64,000 nt of DNA from Halomonas sp. A40-4 (GCF_015767635.1 NZ_CP065230.1:868001-932000), one strand, 5' to 3'; positions 34,423-43,792 are shown, counted from the stretch's first letter. The notes: generated from the sequence alone by a model not told the origin. Numbers and translations: made by a program.

Positions 34423-34452
34423 ATTATACGCTGACTGCCTGGAGTGTGTAGA
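34423..34452 (-). promoter_or_regulatory. Promoter for the riboswitch-ribH transcript
   Basis: On the minus strand TCTACA (34452-34447), 18-bp spacer, perfect TATAAT (34428-34423). Transcription would start near 34416, about 15 bases before the aptamer, as expected. Confidence 0.65.
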
Positions 34453-34803
34453 GGCAGCCTTAAAAATTAATTTAAGGCTGAGGGCAGACCCATTGGACGT
34501 TTATAGAGATCGACAGGCCCTGGACGCTTCCCGACATCCCAAGCCGATGCCATCAGTGGTAAGCTGGCGGACGCTTAGCAGGTTAATGATTGAGACGGTG
34601 GCAACTTTTTTTGAGCTAAGCGGCTTAAAACGTGCCAGAAGGCTTGGCTCCATGATGGCCAATCTGCTGGCCTCCTCCAGAGGGACTCATGTGGCAGTAC
34701 CTGACGCTATGCGTAATTTTTTAAGCGGTTCTTTTGGTGCTGGCCGTTCTGGCAATGTTTGCCGAACTAATTCATCGACTGACAAGTAACATAAGGACTC
34801 GCC
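34453..34803. other. Intergenic region upstream of the ABC exporter with a possible broken small membrane ORF
   Basis: 351 bp. ATG at 34689 with GAGG 5 bases upstream starts MWQYLTLCVIF, then TAA at 34722-34724; the same frame continues as a hydrophobic stretch AVLLVLAVLAMFAELIHRL. Without the stop this would be a ~37-residue single-span membrane protein. It may be a decayed small gene or chance. A plus-strand frame at 34493-34789 has no support. Confidence 0.3.
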
Positions 34804-36693
34804 ATGCTCTCGCGTATGCTCGCGCCATTGTTTCGTTACTTTGAAACGCGCGTTGATCCCTATCCCGAAGGCAACGTGACGACGCCTCCCAAGGGACTAG
34901 CGGCGTTCATATGGCATTTTTCCCGCCCGGTTTGGCCGCTGTTGCTACTGATGTCGCTGTTCACCGGCCTGGTCTCTGCCGCCGAGGTGGTGTTTTTTAG
35001 CTACATGGGCGAGCTGGTGGATTGGCTCGGCAACGTGGAGCGGGAGAACTTCTGGGCCGAGCATGGTCTGTGGCTTTCCGGAGTAGGGATTCTTGTGCTG
35101 ATTGGCCTGCCGCTGTTGGTCTTGGCGCAGTCATTGGTGACGCACCAGAGTATCTTCGGCAACTACCCGATGATTGGCCGCTGGCTATCGCATCGGCACA
35201 TGCTCAGCCAGAGCCTGGCGTTTTATCAGGACGAGTTTGCCGGGCGGGTGTCGCAGAAAGTCATGCAGACGGCGCTGGCGATTCGCGAAACCGTCACCAA
35301 GGTAATGGACCTGCTGGTCTATGCCATTGTGTACTTCACCGGTGCGGCGATTTTACTGGGCCGTGCTGATCCTTGGCTGCTGCTGCCGCTGGGGCTCTGG
35401 TTGGCAGGCTATCTGGCAATTATGTGGTTTTTCGTGCCGCGCCTAAGGGATGTTTCCATGGCCCAGGCGGATGCCCGTGCCCAGATGACTGGGCGCGTGG
35501 TGGACAGCTATAGCAATATTCAGACCATCAAGCTGTTTGCCGACACCCAGCGTGAACAGGACTACGCCAAGGATGCCATGGAAGGTTTCATGGGCACCGT
35601 GCACCGTCAAATGCGCCTGGTCACCATCATGAGCGTGTGCCTGACACTGCTGAATACGGCACTGTTGGTGGGCACAGCGGGGATGGCGATCAGTGCCTGG
35701 TACCTGGACGCGATCTCATTGGGCGTGCTCGCCATTGCCATCGCGCTGGTCATGCGGATTCGTTTCATGTCGGACTGGATTTTATGGGAGGTCGCCGGTC
35801 TATTTGAAAATATCGGTACGGTGCAGGACGGCATGAACACCATCGCCCAGGAGCCTACCGTTCGTGATACACCCAATGCCCAGGCGCTAAGCGTTCCCCA
35901 TGGAGCGATTGCTTTCGAGGCGCTGCGCTTCGGCTATGAACAAGCCAAGGGCGAGAACAGAACCGTGTTCGACGGCTTGAGTCTGAATATTGCCCCGGGT
36001 GAGAAGATTGGCCTGATCGGCCGCTCCGGGGCGGGTAAGTCGACCCTTGCCAACCTGCTGCTGCGTTTTTACGACCTTCAGGGCGGGCGCATTGTTATCG
36101 ATGGGCAAGACATCGCCGGGGTTACGCAAACCTCGCTGCGCCACCAGATCGGCATGGTGACCCAGGACACGTCGTTACTGCACCGTTCGCTGCGCGATAA
36201 CATCCGCTACGGTAGCCCCCATGCCAATGATGACGACGTCTGGGAGGCGGTATGCCGTGCCCATGCGGATACCTTTATCAATGATCTGGTCGACCCGAAA
36301 GGGCGGCGTGGGCTGGACGCCCATGTAGGCGAGCGGGGCGTCAAGCTGTCCGGCGGCCAGCGACAGCGCATTGCGATTGCCCGGGTGCTGCTCAAGAATG
36401 CCCCGATTCTGGTGCTCGATGAGGCCACCTCGGCGCTGGACTCCGAGGTGGAAGCCGCCATTCAGGAGCAGCTTGATACCCTCATGGAAGGTAAAACGGT
36501 GATTGCGATTGCTCATCGGCTGTCCACCATTGCGATGCTCGACCGACTTATCGTGGTCGATGAGGGGCGGATTGTCGAAAGTGGCACTCATGCCCAATTA
36601 TTGGAAAAGAATGGCATTTATGCGCGTCTCTGGCGTCGGCAATCGGGTGGGTTCATCGGCCTTGATGTCGATGCTGTTAGCCCCAATGGTTAA
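34804..36693 (+). CDS. ABC exporter with fused membrane and ATPase domains (MsbA/MdlB-like)
   Basis: A 629-residue half-transporter that would act as a dimer. N-terminal six-span domain (~40-330, beginning PVWPLLLLMSLFTGLVSAAE) and C-terminal ATPase with Walker A GRSGAGKST near 408, Q-loop VTQDTSLLHRS, signature LSGGQRQRIAIARVLL near 517 and Walker B ILVLDEATSALD near 538. All catalytic motifs are intact. The substrate is unknown; lipid or drug export are family roles. It is followed after 31 bp by an MDR oxidoreductase, possibly in one transcript. Confidence 0.9.
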   Translation: MLSRMLAPLFRYFETRVDPYPEGNVTTPPKGLAAFIWHFSRPVWPLLLLMSLFTGLVSAAEVVFFSYMGELVDWLGNVERENFWAEHGLWLSGVGILVLIGLPLLVLAQSLVTHQSIFGNYPMIGRWLSHRHMLSQSLAFYQDEFAGRVSQKVMQTALAIRETVTKVMDLLVYAIVYFTGAAILLGRADPWLLLPLGLWLAGYLAIMWFFVPRLRDVSMAQADARAQMTGRVVDSYSNIQTIKLFADTQREQDYAKDAMEGFMGTVHRQMRLVTIMSVCLTLLNTALLVGTAGMAISAWYLDAISLGVLAIAIALVMRIRFMSDWILWEVAGLFENIGTVQDGMNTIAQEPTVRDTPNAQALSVPHGAIAFEALRFGYEQAKGENRTVFDGLSLNIAPGEKIGLIGRSGAGKSTLANLLLRFYDLQGGRIVIDGQDIAGVTQTSLRHQIGMVTQDTSLLHRSLRDNIRYGSPHANDDDVWEAVCRAHADTFINDLVDPKGRRGLDAHVGERGVKLSGGQRQRIAIARVLLKNAPILVLDEATSALDSEVEAAIQEQLDTLMEGKTVIAIAHRLSTIAMLDRLIVVDEGRIVESGTHAQLLEKNGIYARLWRRQSGGFIGLDVDAVSPNG

Positions 36694-36724
36694 TGTACCG
36701 ACCATTCTGTCCAAAGAGGTGTTC

Positions 36725-37732
36725 ATGCAAGCGATTCAACTCAATCAGCCCGGCGGTCTCGACAAGCTAACGGTAGTGGATCAAGCCGAGCCCGGCGAGC
36801 CGGGGAAAGGTGAAATTCGTGTGCGCTTGCACGCCAGTTCGCTGAACTTTCACGACTACGCCGTGGTAGCCGGGATGATCCCCACCGAGGAGGGGCGTAT
36901 CCCCATGTCGGATGGCGCCGGGGTTGTCGACGCCGTCGGTGAAGGCGTGAGCGAGTTTTCCGTGGGCGACCCGGTGGTGTCGACGTTCTTCCCCGGCTGG
37001 TTGGAGGGCCCGGCGCGGGTCGGCGACTTCCGTACCACTCCCGGCGATGGCATCGATGGCTATGCGCGCGAGCAGGTTATCGCGCCTGCCACCTCGTTCA
37101 CCTATCAGCCGGCTGAATACAGTCACGCCGAATCAGCTACCCTGACCACCGCTGGCCTCACCGCCTGGCGCGCATTAGTCGTCGACGGTGGCCTGAAAGC
37201 TGGCGATACGGTGCTGGTGCTGGGTACCGGCGGCGTTTCCATCTTTGCGCTGCAATTTGCCAAGATGATGGGCGCACGGGTCATCGCCACATCGTCCTCC
37301 AACGAAAAGCTCGCGCGCCTGCGTGAGATGGGGGCGGAGCACACCATCAACTACAAAGAGACGCCCGAGTGGGGGAAAGCCGTCAAGGCGCTGACCGAAG
37401 GCGAAGGCGTTGATCATGTGGTGGAAGTAGGTGGCTCAGGCACGTTGCCGCAGTCGATCGATGCGGTCAAGATCGGCGGTCATATCGCACTGATCGGCAT
37501 ATTGACAGGCCGTGAAGGGGAAATCCCCACCGCCAAGCTGATGGCCAAGCAGGCCACCCTGAAAGGGTTGATCGTGGGCAGCCGCCGCGACCAGATAGAA
37601 ATGATTCGTGCCATCGAAGCCAATGGCATGCGGCCGATTATCGACCGTGAATTCCCGCTGACCAAAATCGCCGATGCCTTCCGTCATCAAGAATCCGGCG
37701 AACACTTCGGCAAGATCTGCCTGACATTCTAG
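36725..37732 (+). CDS. NAD(P)-dependent MDR oxidoreductase (quinone oxidoreductase/alcohol dehydrogenase-like)
   Basis: A 335-residue medium-chain reductase. GAGG sits 6 bases before the ATG at 36725 and the N-terminus MQAIQLNQPGGLDKL is typical; the frame opens further upstream inside the ABC gene but that is not coding. Rossmann motif GTGGVSIFALQFAKMMGA near 169 and SSSNEKLARLREMGAEHTINY. The structural-zinc cysteine cluster is absent and the position of the catalytic Cys is NFHDY, so it is a zinc-free member. Physiological substrate not known. Confidence 0.88.
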   Translation: MQAIQLNQPGGLDKLTVVDQAEPGEPGKGEIRVRLHASSLNFHDYAVVAGMIPTEEGRIPMSDGAGVVDAVGEGVSEFSVGDPVVSTFFPGWLEGPARVGDFRTTPGDGIDGYAREQVIAPATSFTYQPAEYSHAESATLTTAGLTAWRALVVDGGLKAGDTVLVLGTGGVSIFALQFAKMMGARVIATSSSNEKLARLREMGAEHTINYKETPEWGKAVKALTEGEGVDHVVEVGGSGTLPQSIDAVKIGGHIALIGILTGREGEIPTAKLMAKQATLKGLIVGSRRDQIEMIRAIEANGMRPIIDREFPLTKIADAFRHQESGEHFGKICLTF

Positions 37733-37788
37733 TCGAGCGATAAGCCCCAAGACCTTGCGATCAGGCCTTAGTGCCTGGTCCTGCCTTG

Positions 37789-37820
37789 CACCAGCGCCGC
37801 CATCATGGGCGGCGCTGGTG
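37789..37820. terminator. Hairpin between convergent MDR and yebC-like genes
   Basis: Perfect 13-bp GC-rich stem (37789-37801 with 37808-37820) and a 6-base loop. T-tracts are weak on both sides, but it lies between two gene ends. Confidence 0.6.
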
Positions 37821-37830
37821 TATTAAGCAT

Positions 37831-38562
37831 TTATTCGTCGTCTGAGGGCAGCTCAGCGCTATGGTAGACGTTTTGTACGTCGTCCAGATCGTTCAGCATG
37901 CCGAGCAGTTTTTCGAACATGGCCACATCGTCGCCTTCGACCGGCGTGGTGGTTTGCGGCAGAAACTGAATTTCATCGGCCTCGAACTCGATGTCGCCGA
38001 AGGTGTCCAGCAGCGCCTGCTTGGCCTTGGCGTAGTCGGTATGCGGCGCAAACACGGTGATGCGGCCGTCTTCCTGCTCGATATCGGTGACGTCGACATC
38101 GGCTTCCATCAGCGCTTCCAGCACGGCTTCCTCGTCGCTACCGGCAAACGCGAAAATCGCGCAGTGGTCGAACATATGGCTGACGCTGCCGGGGGTGCCG
38201 ATTTTGCTCTTGGTCTTGGTAAAGCAACCGCGAACGTCGCCGAAGGTGCGGTTGGGGTTGTCGGTCAAGCACTCGACAATCACCATGGCATTACCTGGGC
38301 CGAAGCCCTCGTAGCGCGCCGCTGAAAAGTCTTCGCCGCCTGCCCCGCTGGCTTTATCCAGAGCCTTGTCGATCACGTGAGAGGGTACCTGGTCCTTCTT
38401 GGCACGCTCCATCAGGCCGCGTAGCGCCAGGTTGCTATGGGGGTCGGTGCCGCCCGACTTGGCGCAAACGTAAATCTCGCGACCGTACTTACTGTAGACC
38501 TTCGTCTTGGCATCGGCCGTTTTGGCCATGGATTCTTTACGGTTCTGAAAAGCCCTACCCAT
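37831..38562 (-). CDS. YebC/PmpR-family protein, YeeN branch
   Basis: A 243-residue three-domain YebC-family protein. The N-terminus [20 protein letters not shown] and [28 protein letters not shown] are family hallmarks; [20 protein letters not shown] fits the YeeN branch, distinct from the YebC gene usually beside ruvC. Members were named as transcription regulators; recent work links YebC-type proteins to relieving ribosome stalling at polyproline. AGGA is 7 bases before the ATG. Transcribed alone. Confidence 0.92.
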   Translation of the reverse strand: MGRAFQNRKESMAKTADAKTKVYSKYGREIYVCAKSGGTDPHSNLALRGLMERAKKDQVPSHVIDKALDKASGAGGEDFSAARYEGFGPGNAMVIVECLTDNPNRTFGDVRGCFTKTKSKIGTPGSVSHMFDHCAIFAFAGSDEEAVLEALMEADVDVTDIEQEDGRITVFAPHTDYAKAKQALLDTFGDIEFEADEIQFLPQTTTPVEGDDVAMFEKLLGMLNDLDDVQNVYHSAELPSDDE

Positions 38563-38758
38563 GTTGACGTCCTGTAATTAGTGATTCTCCCTGCTGATCA
38601 GGGGTGTCATCAAAAAAGCCAAAGTTTACCCAACAGAATATCATGCTAACAGCCTTATTTGCTCAAGCGCAGACGTCGTCTCGATGGTTTTGACGTACAC
38701 TGTGCGGGTCGCCATTGGCTGGCGGCAAAAGGAATAATCAACGATCAAGGAGAATCAC

Positions 38759-39376
38759 ATGCCATTCTCGCTATGGTTGTCGCTGGCAGCGGTATGCGCC
38801 ATGGGCGCCATGTCACCGGGACCCAGTCTGGCGCTGGTGCTGCGCCATACCCTGGGTGGGGGAAGACTGGTGGGTGTGACAGCGGCGTTATGCCATGCCG
38901 GTGGCGTTGGGCTTTATGCACTGCTTACCGTGCTGGGTCTGGGCGCGCTGATTGTGCAGTGGCCGACCCTCTTCCAGTTGATTACCTGGGTAGGGGCTGC
39001 GTATCTTGCCTGGCTGGGCATTAAAGCGCTGCGTGCCGGTAGTGCCGGGGCGATGCAGCAACAGGCAATGGTCACGTCCGGCGCTAGGGCCGCCAGGGAG
39101 GGCGTCTTGGTGGCGCTTGGCAATCCCAAGCTGATTCTTTTCTTCGTTGCGTTGCTCAGCCAGTTTGTCACGCCCGATATGAGCCTGGTCGCCAAAGCGC
39201 TCATCGTGGTGACGGCGATGGTCATTGACGGAGGATGGTACGTGCTGGTGGCCGTTGCCCTGTCGCATTCAAGCGTGCTGCCCTGGCTTCAGCGCCGTGC
39301 CCACTGGATCAACCGGGTGACCGGGGTATTGCTGCTGGCATTGGCGCTTCGCGTGGTGGCCGGTCCGCTGGTCTAG
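38759..39376 (+). CDS. LysE/RhtB-family amino-acid exporter
   Basis: A 205-residue membrane protein with six hydrophobic segments and the family pattern MSPGPSLALVLRHTLGGGR near 19-37 and GAAYLAWLGIKALRAG near 79-94, then VALGNPKLILFFVALLSQF near 117. It exports small amino acids or homoserine lactones in characterised cases; the substrate here is not known. AAGGAG is 6 bases before the ATG. It is followed by a glutathione peroxidase gene after 87 bp. Confidence 0.92.
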   Translation: MPFSLWLSLAAVCAMGAMSPGPSLALVLRHTLGGGRLVGVTAALCHAGGVGLYALLTVLGLGALIVQWPTLFQLITWVGAAYLAWLGIKALRAGSAGAMQQQAMVTSGARAAREGVLVALGNPKLILFFVALLSQFVTPDMSLVAKALIVVTAMVIDGGWYVLVAVALSHSSVLPWLQRRAHWINRVTGVLLLALALRVVAGPLV

Positions 39377-39463
39377 GTCGACAGAGGCTGGCTCGAGGAA
39401 CTGGTGCGTTGGGCATAGACATGGCATGGTAAGTGGCGAGGCGTTCCAGGGGGGAGGCGGCAG

Positions 39464-39949
39464 ATGACACTTTACGATCAGGATTGTTATAACCACATGG
39501 GGCAGCCGTTTAACCTGCGGGCGTTGCAGGGGCAGGTGTTGCTGATCGTCAACGTCGCCAGCCGCTGTGGCTATACCCCGCAGCTCAAAGAGCTGGAAAC
39601 GCTTTACCAACGCTATCGGGATCGCGGCTTCACGGTACTGGGGTTTCCCTGCGACCAGTTTGGCAAACAGTCCCCGGAAAGCGCTGAGGCCTTTTGTACC
39701 TTTGGCGAGCAGCAATACGGCGTCACGTTTCCGCTCATGGAAAAAGTGCGGGTCAATGGCAGTGACGCCCACCCGTTGTTCGTACTGTTAAAGCGTGAGG
39801 CGCCCGGCATGTTGGGCACAACAATGATCAAATGGAATTTTACAAAATTCCTGGTCGGGCGTGATGGCAAGGTCATTGCGCGCTTTGGTCCCCGGGATCA
39901 TGGCCGCTCGTTACGGCTACGCCTGGAACGCGCGCTCGACGAGGTTTAG
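39464..39949 (+). CDS. Glutathione peroxidase (cysteine type)
   Basis: A 161-residue thiol peroxidase of the GPx family, reducing peroxides with thioredoxin or glutathione. Peroxidatic Cys35 in NVASRCGYTPQ, then GFPCDQFGKQSP carrying Gln and the resolving Cys region, and KWNFTKFLVGRDG with the catalytic Trp/Asn. No signal peptide. GGAGG precedes the start. Its end overlaps the end of the convergent minus-strand gene by four bases. Confidence 0.94.
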   Translation: MTLYDQDCYNHMGQPFNLRALQGQVLLIVNVASRCGYTPQLKELETLYQRYRDRGFTVLGFPCDQFGKQSPESAEAFCTFGEQQYGVTFPLMEKVRVNGSDAHPLFVLLKREAPGMLGTTMIKWNFTKFLVGRDGKVIARFGPRDHGRSLRLRLERALDEV

Positions 39950-40386
39950 GTCTCGCCGCGGGCGACCATCACCCGGCTCATCAGCTCGTTCCAACGATGG
40001 CGAACCATCATGGTCGTCAGACCTGAAAACAGTGCCCAGCTCTTGCGCCGCCAGCCTGTCAAACGCAGGTTGTGGCTGACCAGTTGCTGCATCAGTTTGC
40101 GGTTATTGAACTCACGCCATTCGCTGGCAATGGACAGTTGGTGGCGGGCCATCACCGGCGCCATCTCAAGGCGGAACATCCATTCAAGCTCTTTGAAGGT
40201 CATCTCAAAGCGCTGAACGACCTCGACCATCTGGGCGTAATCGCGTTCACTTGGCTCGCGGTCCAGCCATAAAGGTGCCAGTGCCAACCATAAATCGCCA
40301 CGTTCATCGACTAGCTGCTGTGCGTTCATTAACAAAGCCTCACGGGCGGTCAGGGATAAAACAATATCCTGACGTGAAAGGTCCAC
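39946..40386 (-). CDS. Hypothetical protein, unrecognised
   Basis: A 146-residue, mostly helical, soluble protein; I do not recognise the family. It is rich in Arg, Met, Trp and Leu (LEWMFRLEMAPVMARHQL; GWRRKSWALFSGLTTMMVRHRW) and lacks cysteines and signal peptide. Composition and codon use match neighbouring core genes, and it lies alone between GPx and fabV, diverging from fabV across 82 bp. Overlap with the GPx stop is four bases. That it is a real gene is supported by length, codon use and a tidy fit to its neighbours. Confidence 0.7.
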   Translation of the reverse strand: MDLSRQDIVLSLTAREALLMNAQQLVDERGDLWLALAPLWLDREPSERDYAQMVEVVQRFEMTFKELEWMFRLEMAPVMARHQLSIASEWREFNNRKLMQQLVSHNLRLTGWRRKSWALFSGLTTMMVRHRWNELMSRVMVARGET

Positions 40387-40468
40387 AAGCTCAATAGCGG
40401 ACAGCGCCGCTCTAGACCGCTAGAATAGTGCCACTGATGAGCTAATTATTTTGAAAGCGAGGTTCCCT

Positions 40469-41674
40469 TTGATTATTAAACCCAAAGTACGCGGCTTTAT
40501 TTGTACGACTACCCACCCGGTTGGCTGCGAGCAAAACGTTCGCGAGCAGATTGAAGCGACCCGCGCACGCGGTTTGGACAAGAACGCCGGTCCAAAAAAA
40601 GTGCTGGTGATCGGGGCTTCCAGCGGCTATGGCCTGGCGGCACGCATTACCGCGGCGTTCGGCTACGGAGCGGATACCCTGGGCGTGTTCTTTGAAAAAC
40701 CGGCGACCGAGAATAAGCCTGGCACAGCGGGTTGGTACAACAGCGCAGCGTTTGACAAATTCGCCAAGCAGGAAGGCCTTTACAGCAAATCGATCAACGG
40801 CGATGCGTTCTCCCACGAAGCGCGCCAGAAAGCCATCGAACTGATCAAGCAGGACATGGGCGAAGTCGACCTGGTGGTCTACTCGCTGGCATCGCCGGTG
40901 CGCAAGCTGCCGGATAGCGGCGAGCTCAAGCGCTCAAGCCTCAAGCCGATTGGCGAAACCTACCGGGCGACCGCGATCGACACCAATAAAGACGCCATCA
41001 TCGAAGCCGAGGTGGAGCCCGCGACCCAGCAGGAAATCGACGATACCATCACCGTGATGGGCGGCGAAGACTGGGAGCTGTGGATGGAGGCGCTGGACCA
41101 GGCCGGTGTGCTGGCCAAGGGCGCACGCAGCGTGGCGTTCAGCTATATCGGCACGGAAATCACCTGGCCGATCTACTGGCACGGCGCGCTGGGCAAGGCC
41201 AAGGAAGACCTGGACCGCGCCGCAGCGGCGATTGATGCCAAGCTGAAAGAGACCGGTGGCGGCGCTAACGTGGCGGTACTCAAGTCGGTGGTCACCCAGG
41301 CCAGTGCGGCCATCCCGGTCATGCCGCTGTATATCGCCATGGTGTATCGGATCATGAAAGAGCAGGACGTCCACGAGGGCACGATCGATCAACTTAACCG
41401 CTTGTTCGGCGAGCGGCTCTATGCCCCGCAGGGTGGTGAGATGGCCACTGACGAAGTGGGCCGTCTGCGTCTGGATGACTGGGAGTTGCGCGACGATATC
41501 CAGAAGGCCTGTCAGGATCTGTGGTCGGAAGTCACTACCGATAACCTGTTCGAGATCACCGACTACGCAAGCTATAAACACGACTTCCTGAAGCTGTTTG
41601 GCTTCGGGCGTGACGATGTTGATTACGACGCCGATGTTGACCCGATGGTCGACTTTGATGTGGTCAACCTGTAG
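40469..41674 (+). CDS. fabV: Trans-2-enoyl-ACP/CoA reductase FabV
   Basis: A 401-residue NADH-dependent enoyl reductase of fatty-acid elongation, insensitive to triclosan in known cases. The start is a TTG at 40469: the translated N-terminus [20 protein letters not shown] matches FabV proteins and GAGG lies 6 bases upstream, whereas the TTG at 40451 would add six foreign residues. Nucleotide motif [16 protein letters not shown] near 50 and the Y-x8-K active site in [13 protein letters not shown] are intact. Monocistronic with its own terminator. Confidence 0.95.
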   Translation: MIIKPKVRGFICTTTHPVGCEQNVREQIEATRARGLDKNAGPKKVLVIGASSGYGLAARITAAFGYGADTLGVFFEKPATENKPGTAGWYNSAAFDKFAKQEGLYSKSINGDAFSHEARQKAIELIKQDMGEVDLVVYSLASPVRKLPDSGELKRSSLKPIGETYRATAIDTNKDAIIEAEVEPATQQEIDDTITVMGGEDWELWMEALDQAGVLAKGARSVAFSYIGTEITWPIYWHGALGKAKEDLDRAAAAIDAKLKETGGGANVAVLKSVVTQASAAIPVMPLYIAMVYRIMKEQDVHEGTIDQLNRLFGERLYAPQGGEMATDEVGRLRLDDWELRDDIQKACQDLWSEVTTDNLFEITDYASYKHDFLKLFGFGRDDVDYDADVDPMVDFDVVNL

Positions 41675-41711
41675 ACCAGTTGCCGCTAAATGGCGGTACT
41701 AGCGTTATGAA

Positions 41712-41740
41712 AACGTCGGGCCTGGGAGCTCGGCGTTTTT
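41712..41740 (+). terminator. Rho-independent terminator of fabV
   Basis: 10-bp stem (41712-41721 with 41728-41737) including two G-T pairs, loop CTGGGA and five Ts ending at 41740. Confidence 0.8.
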
Positions 41741-41838
41741 GCATTTATACGTCATGTTTTGTTTACCGCGACGCGGCCACTGCCTTTACCCAGGCAATTG
41801 GTTAAGATGTCGGTTTGTTTTCGTCACGGCGGTTTTCC

Positions 41839-42816
41839 ATGCAGCATAACCCAGTCAACTCCCCCAATGCCGCGTCGCGACGGCGGGTAGCGTTTGTGCT
41901 GCTGCCGGGGTTTTCGATGCTGGCGCATGCTGGCGCGCTGGAACCTTTGCAAATGGCCAACCAGCTCAGCGGGCAGATGCTTTATCACACCGTCACGCTG
42001 AGTATGGACGACGAAGCCGTCCGCAGCGGCGCGCAGCTTTCCGTGCTGGCGCAGCATACCTTGGCAAGCACGCCTGGGCCGCTTGATTTATTGCTGGTCT
42101 GCGCCCCGACGCCGCTGCCCTATGCGCTGCCCGCCAAGCTCAATGAATGGCTGCGGGGATACGTGGGGCGCGGCGTGATGTTGGGAGGGCTGGCGGGTGG
42201 CACCGAGGTGCTGGCGCGCTGCGGGCTGCTGGAAGGTTACCGCGCCACGCTGCCCTGGCAGCGGTTCGACGCCTTTTCCCAGGCCTATCCGCAAGTCACG
42301 CTTTCCCAGCAGCTGTTCGAAATTGACCGCGACCGGCTTTCCTGTGCAGGCGGCACCGCGGCGATGGACATGATGCTGACGCTTATCGGTCAGCACCACG
42401 GCGCTCGCCTGGCCGAGCAGGTTTCGGAACAGTTCGTCTGCGACCGGATTCGCCTGGCGGACGAGCGCCAGCATGTGCCGCTACGCAGCCGCTTGGGCCA
42501 TGCACCGCAAAGCCTGGTGGATGCCGTGACGCTGATGGAAGCCAATATCGAGGAGCCGCTTTCCACTCTGGAGCTGGCCGAGCATCTGGGGATTTCCCGG
42601 CGTCAGTTGGAGCGGCTGTTCAAGAAATATCTGCAGGCGGTGCCCAGCCGCTACTACCTGGACCTGCGTCTTCAGGAAGCCCGCAAACAGCTACGGGAAA
42701 GCGACCTTGCGGTAGGCGATATTGCGTTTGCCACCGGCTTTTCTTCCGGGGCGCACTTTTCTACCGCCTACCGCCACCATTTCGGCATGACGCCGAGGGA
42801 GGAGCGGCTGAGTTAG
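41839..42816 (+). CDS. AraC-family regulator with DJ-1/PfpI-like N-terminal domain (ArgR/GlxA/CdhR type)
   Basis: A 325-residue regulator. N-terminal glutamine-amidotransferase-like domain (VAFVLLPGFSMLAHAGALEP near 18; AGGTEVLARCGLLEG; SCAGGTAAMDMMLTLI) and C-terminal double helix-turn-helix AraC domain (LSTLELAEHLGISRRQLERL near 240, AFATGFSSGAHFSTAYRHHFG near 297). The start at 41839 gives a family-like N-terminus; a TTG eight codons earlier is unlikely. Pseudomonas ArgR, the activator of the aru/ast operon, has this architecture, and the ast operon lies 2.8 kb downstream, so ArgR is a reasonable candidate role. Confidence 0.88.
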   Translation: MQHNPVNSPNAASRRRVAFVLLPGFSMLAHAGALEPLQMANQLSGQMLYHTVTLSMDDEAVRSGAQLSVLAQHTLASTPGPLDLLLVCAPTPLPYALPAKLNEWLRGYVGRGVMLGGLAGGTEVLARCGLLEGYRATLPWQRFDAFSQAYPQVTLSQQLFEIDRDRLSCAGGTAAMDMMLTLIGQHHGARLAEQVSEQFVCDRIRLADERQHVPLRSRLGHAPQSLVDAVTLMEANIEEPLSTLELAEHLGISRRQLERLFKKYLQAVPSRYYLDLRLQEARKQLRESDLAVGDIAFATGFSSGAHFSTAYRHHFGMTPREERLS

Positions 42817-42821
42817 AGGAT

Positions 42822-43616
42822 TCAGGTTAGCGTATCGACAATGCCACCTTCCACGCGCAAAGCGGCACCGGTGGTGGCGCTGGCCTGGGGCGAGGCCGCA
42901 TAGACGCTCATGCTGGCCACTTCCTCGGGGGTTGCCAGCCGCTGGATGATCGACGAGGGGCGATTCTCCTGTACGAAGCGCGCTTCCACTTCGGCCTGGG
43001 AAGTGCCTTCTTTTTCCGCCATTTCACGAATCATGTTGAGCACCCCTTCTGAGCGGGTTGGCCCCGGCAGAATGGCATTGACGGTCACCTGGGTGCCGCT
43101 CAATACCTTGGCTAGCCCCCGCGATACCGACAGCAGCGCCGATTTGGTCATGCCGTAATGGACCATTTCGCTGGGGATGTTGATGCCCGATTCACTGGAC
43201 AGGAACTGGATGCGCCCCCAATTGCGCTCACGCATGCCTTGGGCGTAATGGCGTGAAAGGCGCACGGCGCTCATGATATTGACGTCGAAGAACTGCTGCC
43301 AGGTGGCGTCGTCGACCTCAAAAAAGTCCTGTGGGCCGAAGATGCCGACGTTGTTGATCAGGATATCGGTGCTGGGCTGTTGTTCGATCAGCGTCTGGCA
43401 GCCTTCAGCGGTGCCCAGGTCGGCGGCCACGCCCGTCGCCTTGGCGTTGGGAACGTCTTTCTTGATGGCCGCGATGGCCTCGTCAATACGTGCCTGGGTG
43501 CGCCCGGTGATAACCACCTCGGCACCTGCATTGGCCAGGCCCTGGGCAATCGCAAAGCCGATACCTGCGGTCGACCCGGTGATAATGGCGTGCTTGCCGT
43601 TAAGATCAATCTGCAT
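42822..43616 (-). CDS. Short-chain dehydrogenase/reductase (SDR)
   Basis: A 264-residue classical SDR: cofactor motif TGSTAGIGFAIAQGLANAG near 14-32, NNVGIFGP near 87, catalytic Ser in LSSESGINIP and Tyr-x3-Lys in YGMTK near 159. ATG at 43616 is preferred (GGAG 8 bases upstream); an earlier start at 43661 adds 15 residues not typical of SDRs. GRT after the second strand suggests NADP use. The substrate is unknown; the gene converges on the AraC regulator with 5 bp between ends. Confidence 0.88.
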   Translation of the reverse strand: MQIDLNGKHAIITGSTAGIGFAIAQGLANAGAEVVITGRTQARIDEAIAAIKKDVPNAKATGVAADLGTAEGCQTLIEQQPSTDILINNVGIFGPQDFFEVDDATWQQFFDVNIMSAVRLSRHYAQGMRERNWGRIQFLSSESGINIPSEMVHYGMTKSALLSVSRGLAKVLSGTQVTVNAILPGPTRSEGVLNMIREMAEKEGTSQAEVEARFVQENRPSSIIQRLATPEEVASMSVYAASPQASATTGAALRVEGGIVDTLT

Positions 43617-43792
43617 GGGGTGTGCTCCTCTCTTACTGAGTATCAGTACCTCGCTACACAACGGGTAACTTTATAGCTTGCTAATGAGTGTGGTGCTCTT
43701 TTAGGTTTCTTCAAGGGGGAGGTCTTCAATTGATCAGGCTTTCAGTCGCATGCTGAGCACTGAGCCAGTAAAAGGGGCCTTGCGACCCTCCT

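Noticed and set aside
34493-34789. Plus-strand open frame of 98 codons before the ABC exporter
   Set aside because: TTG start, no ribosome binding site, no family-like pattern, poor codon character.
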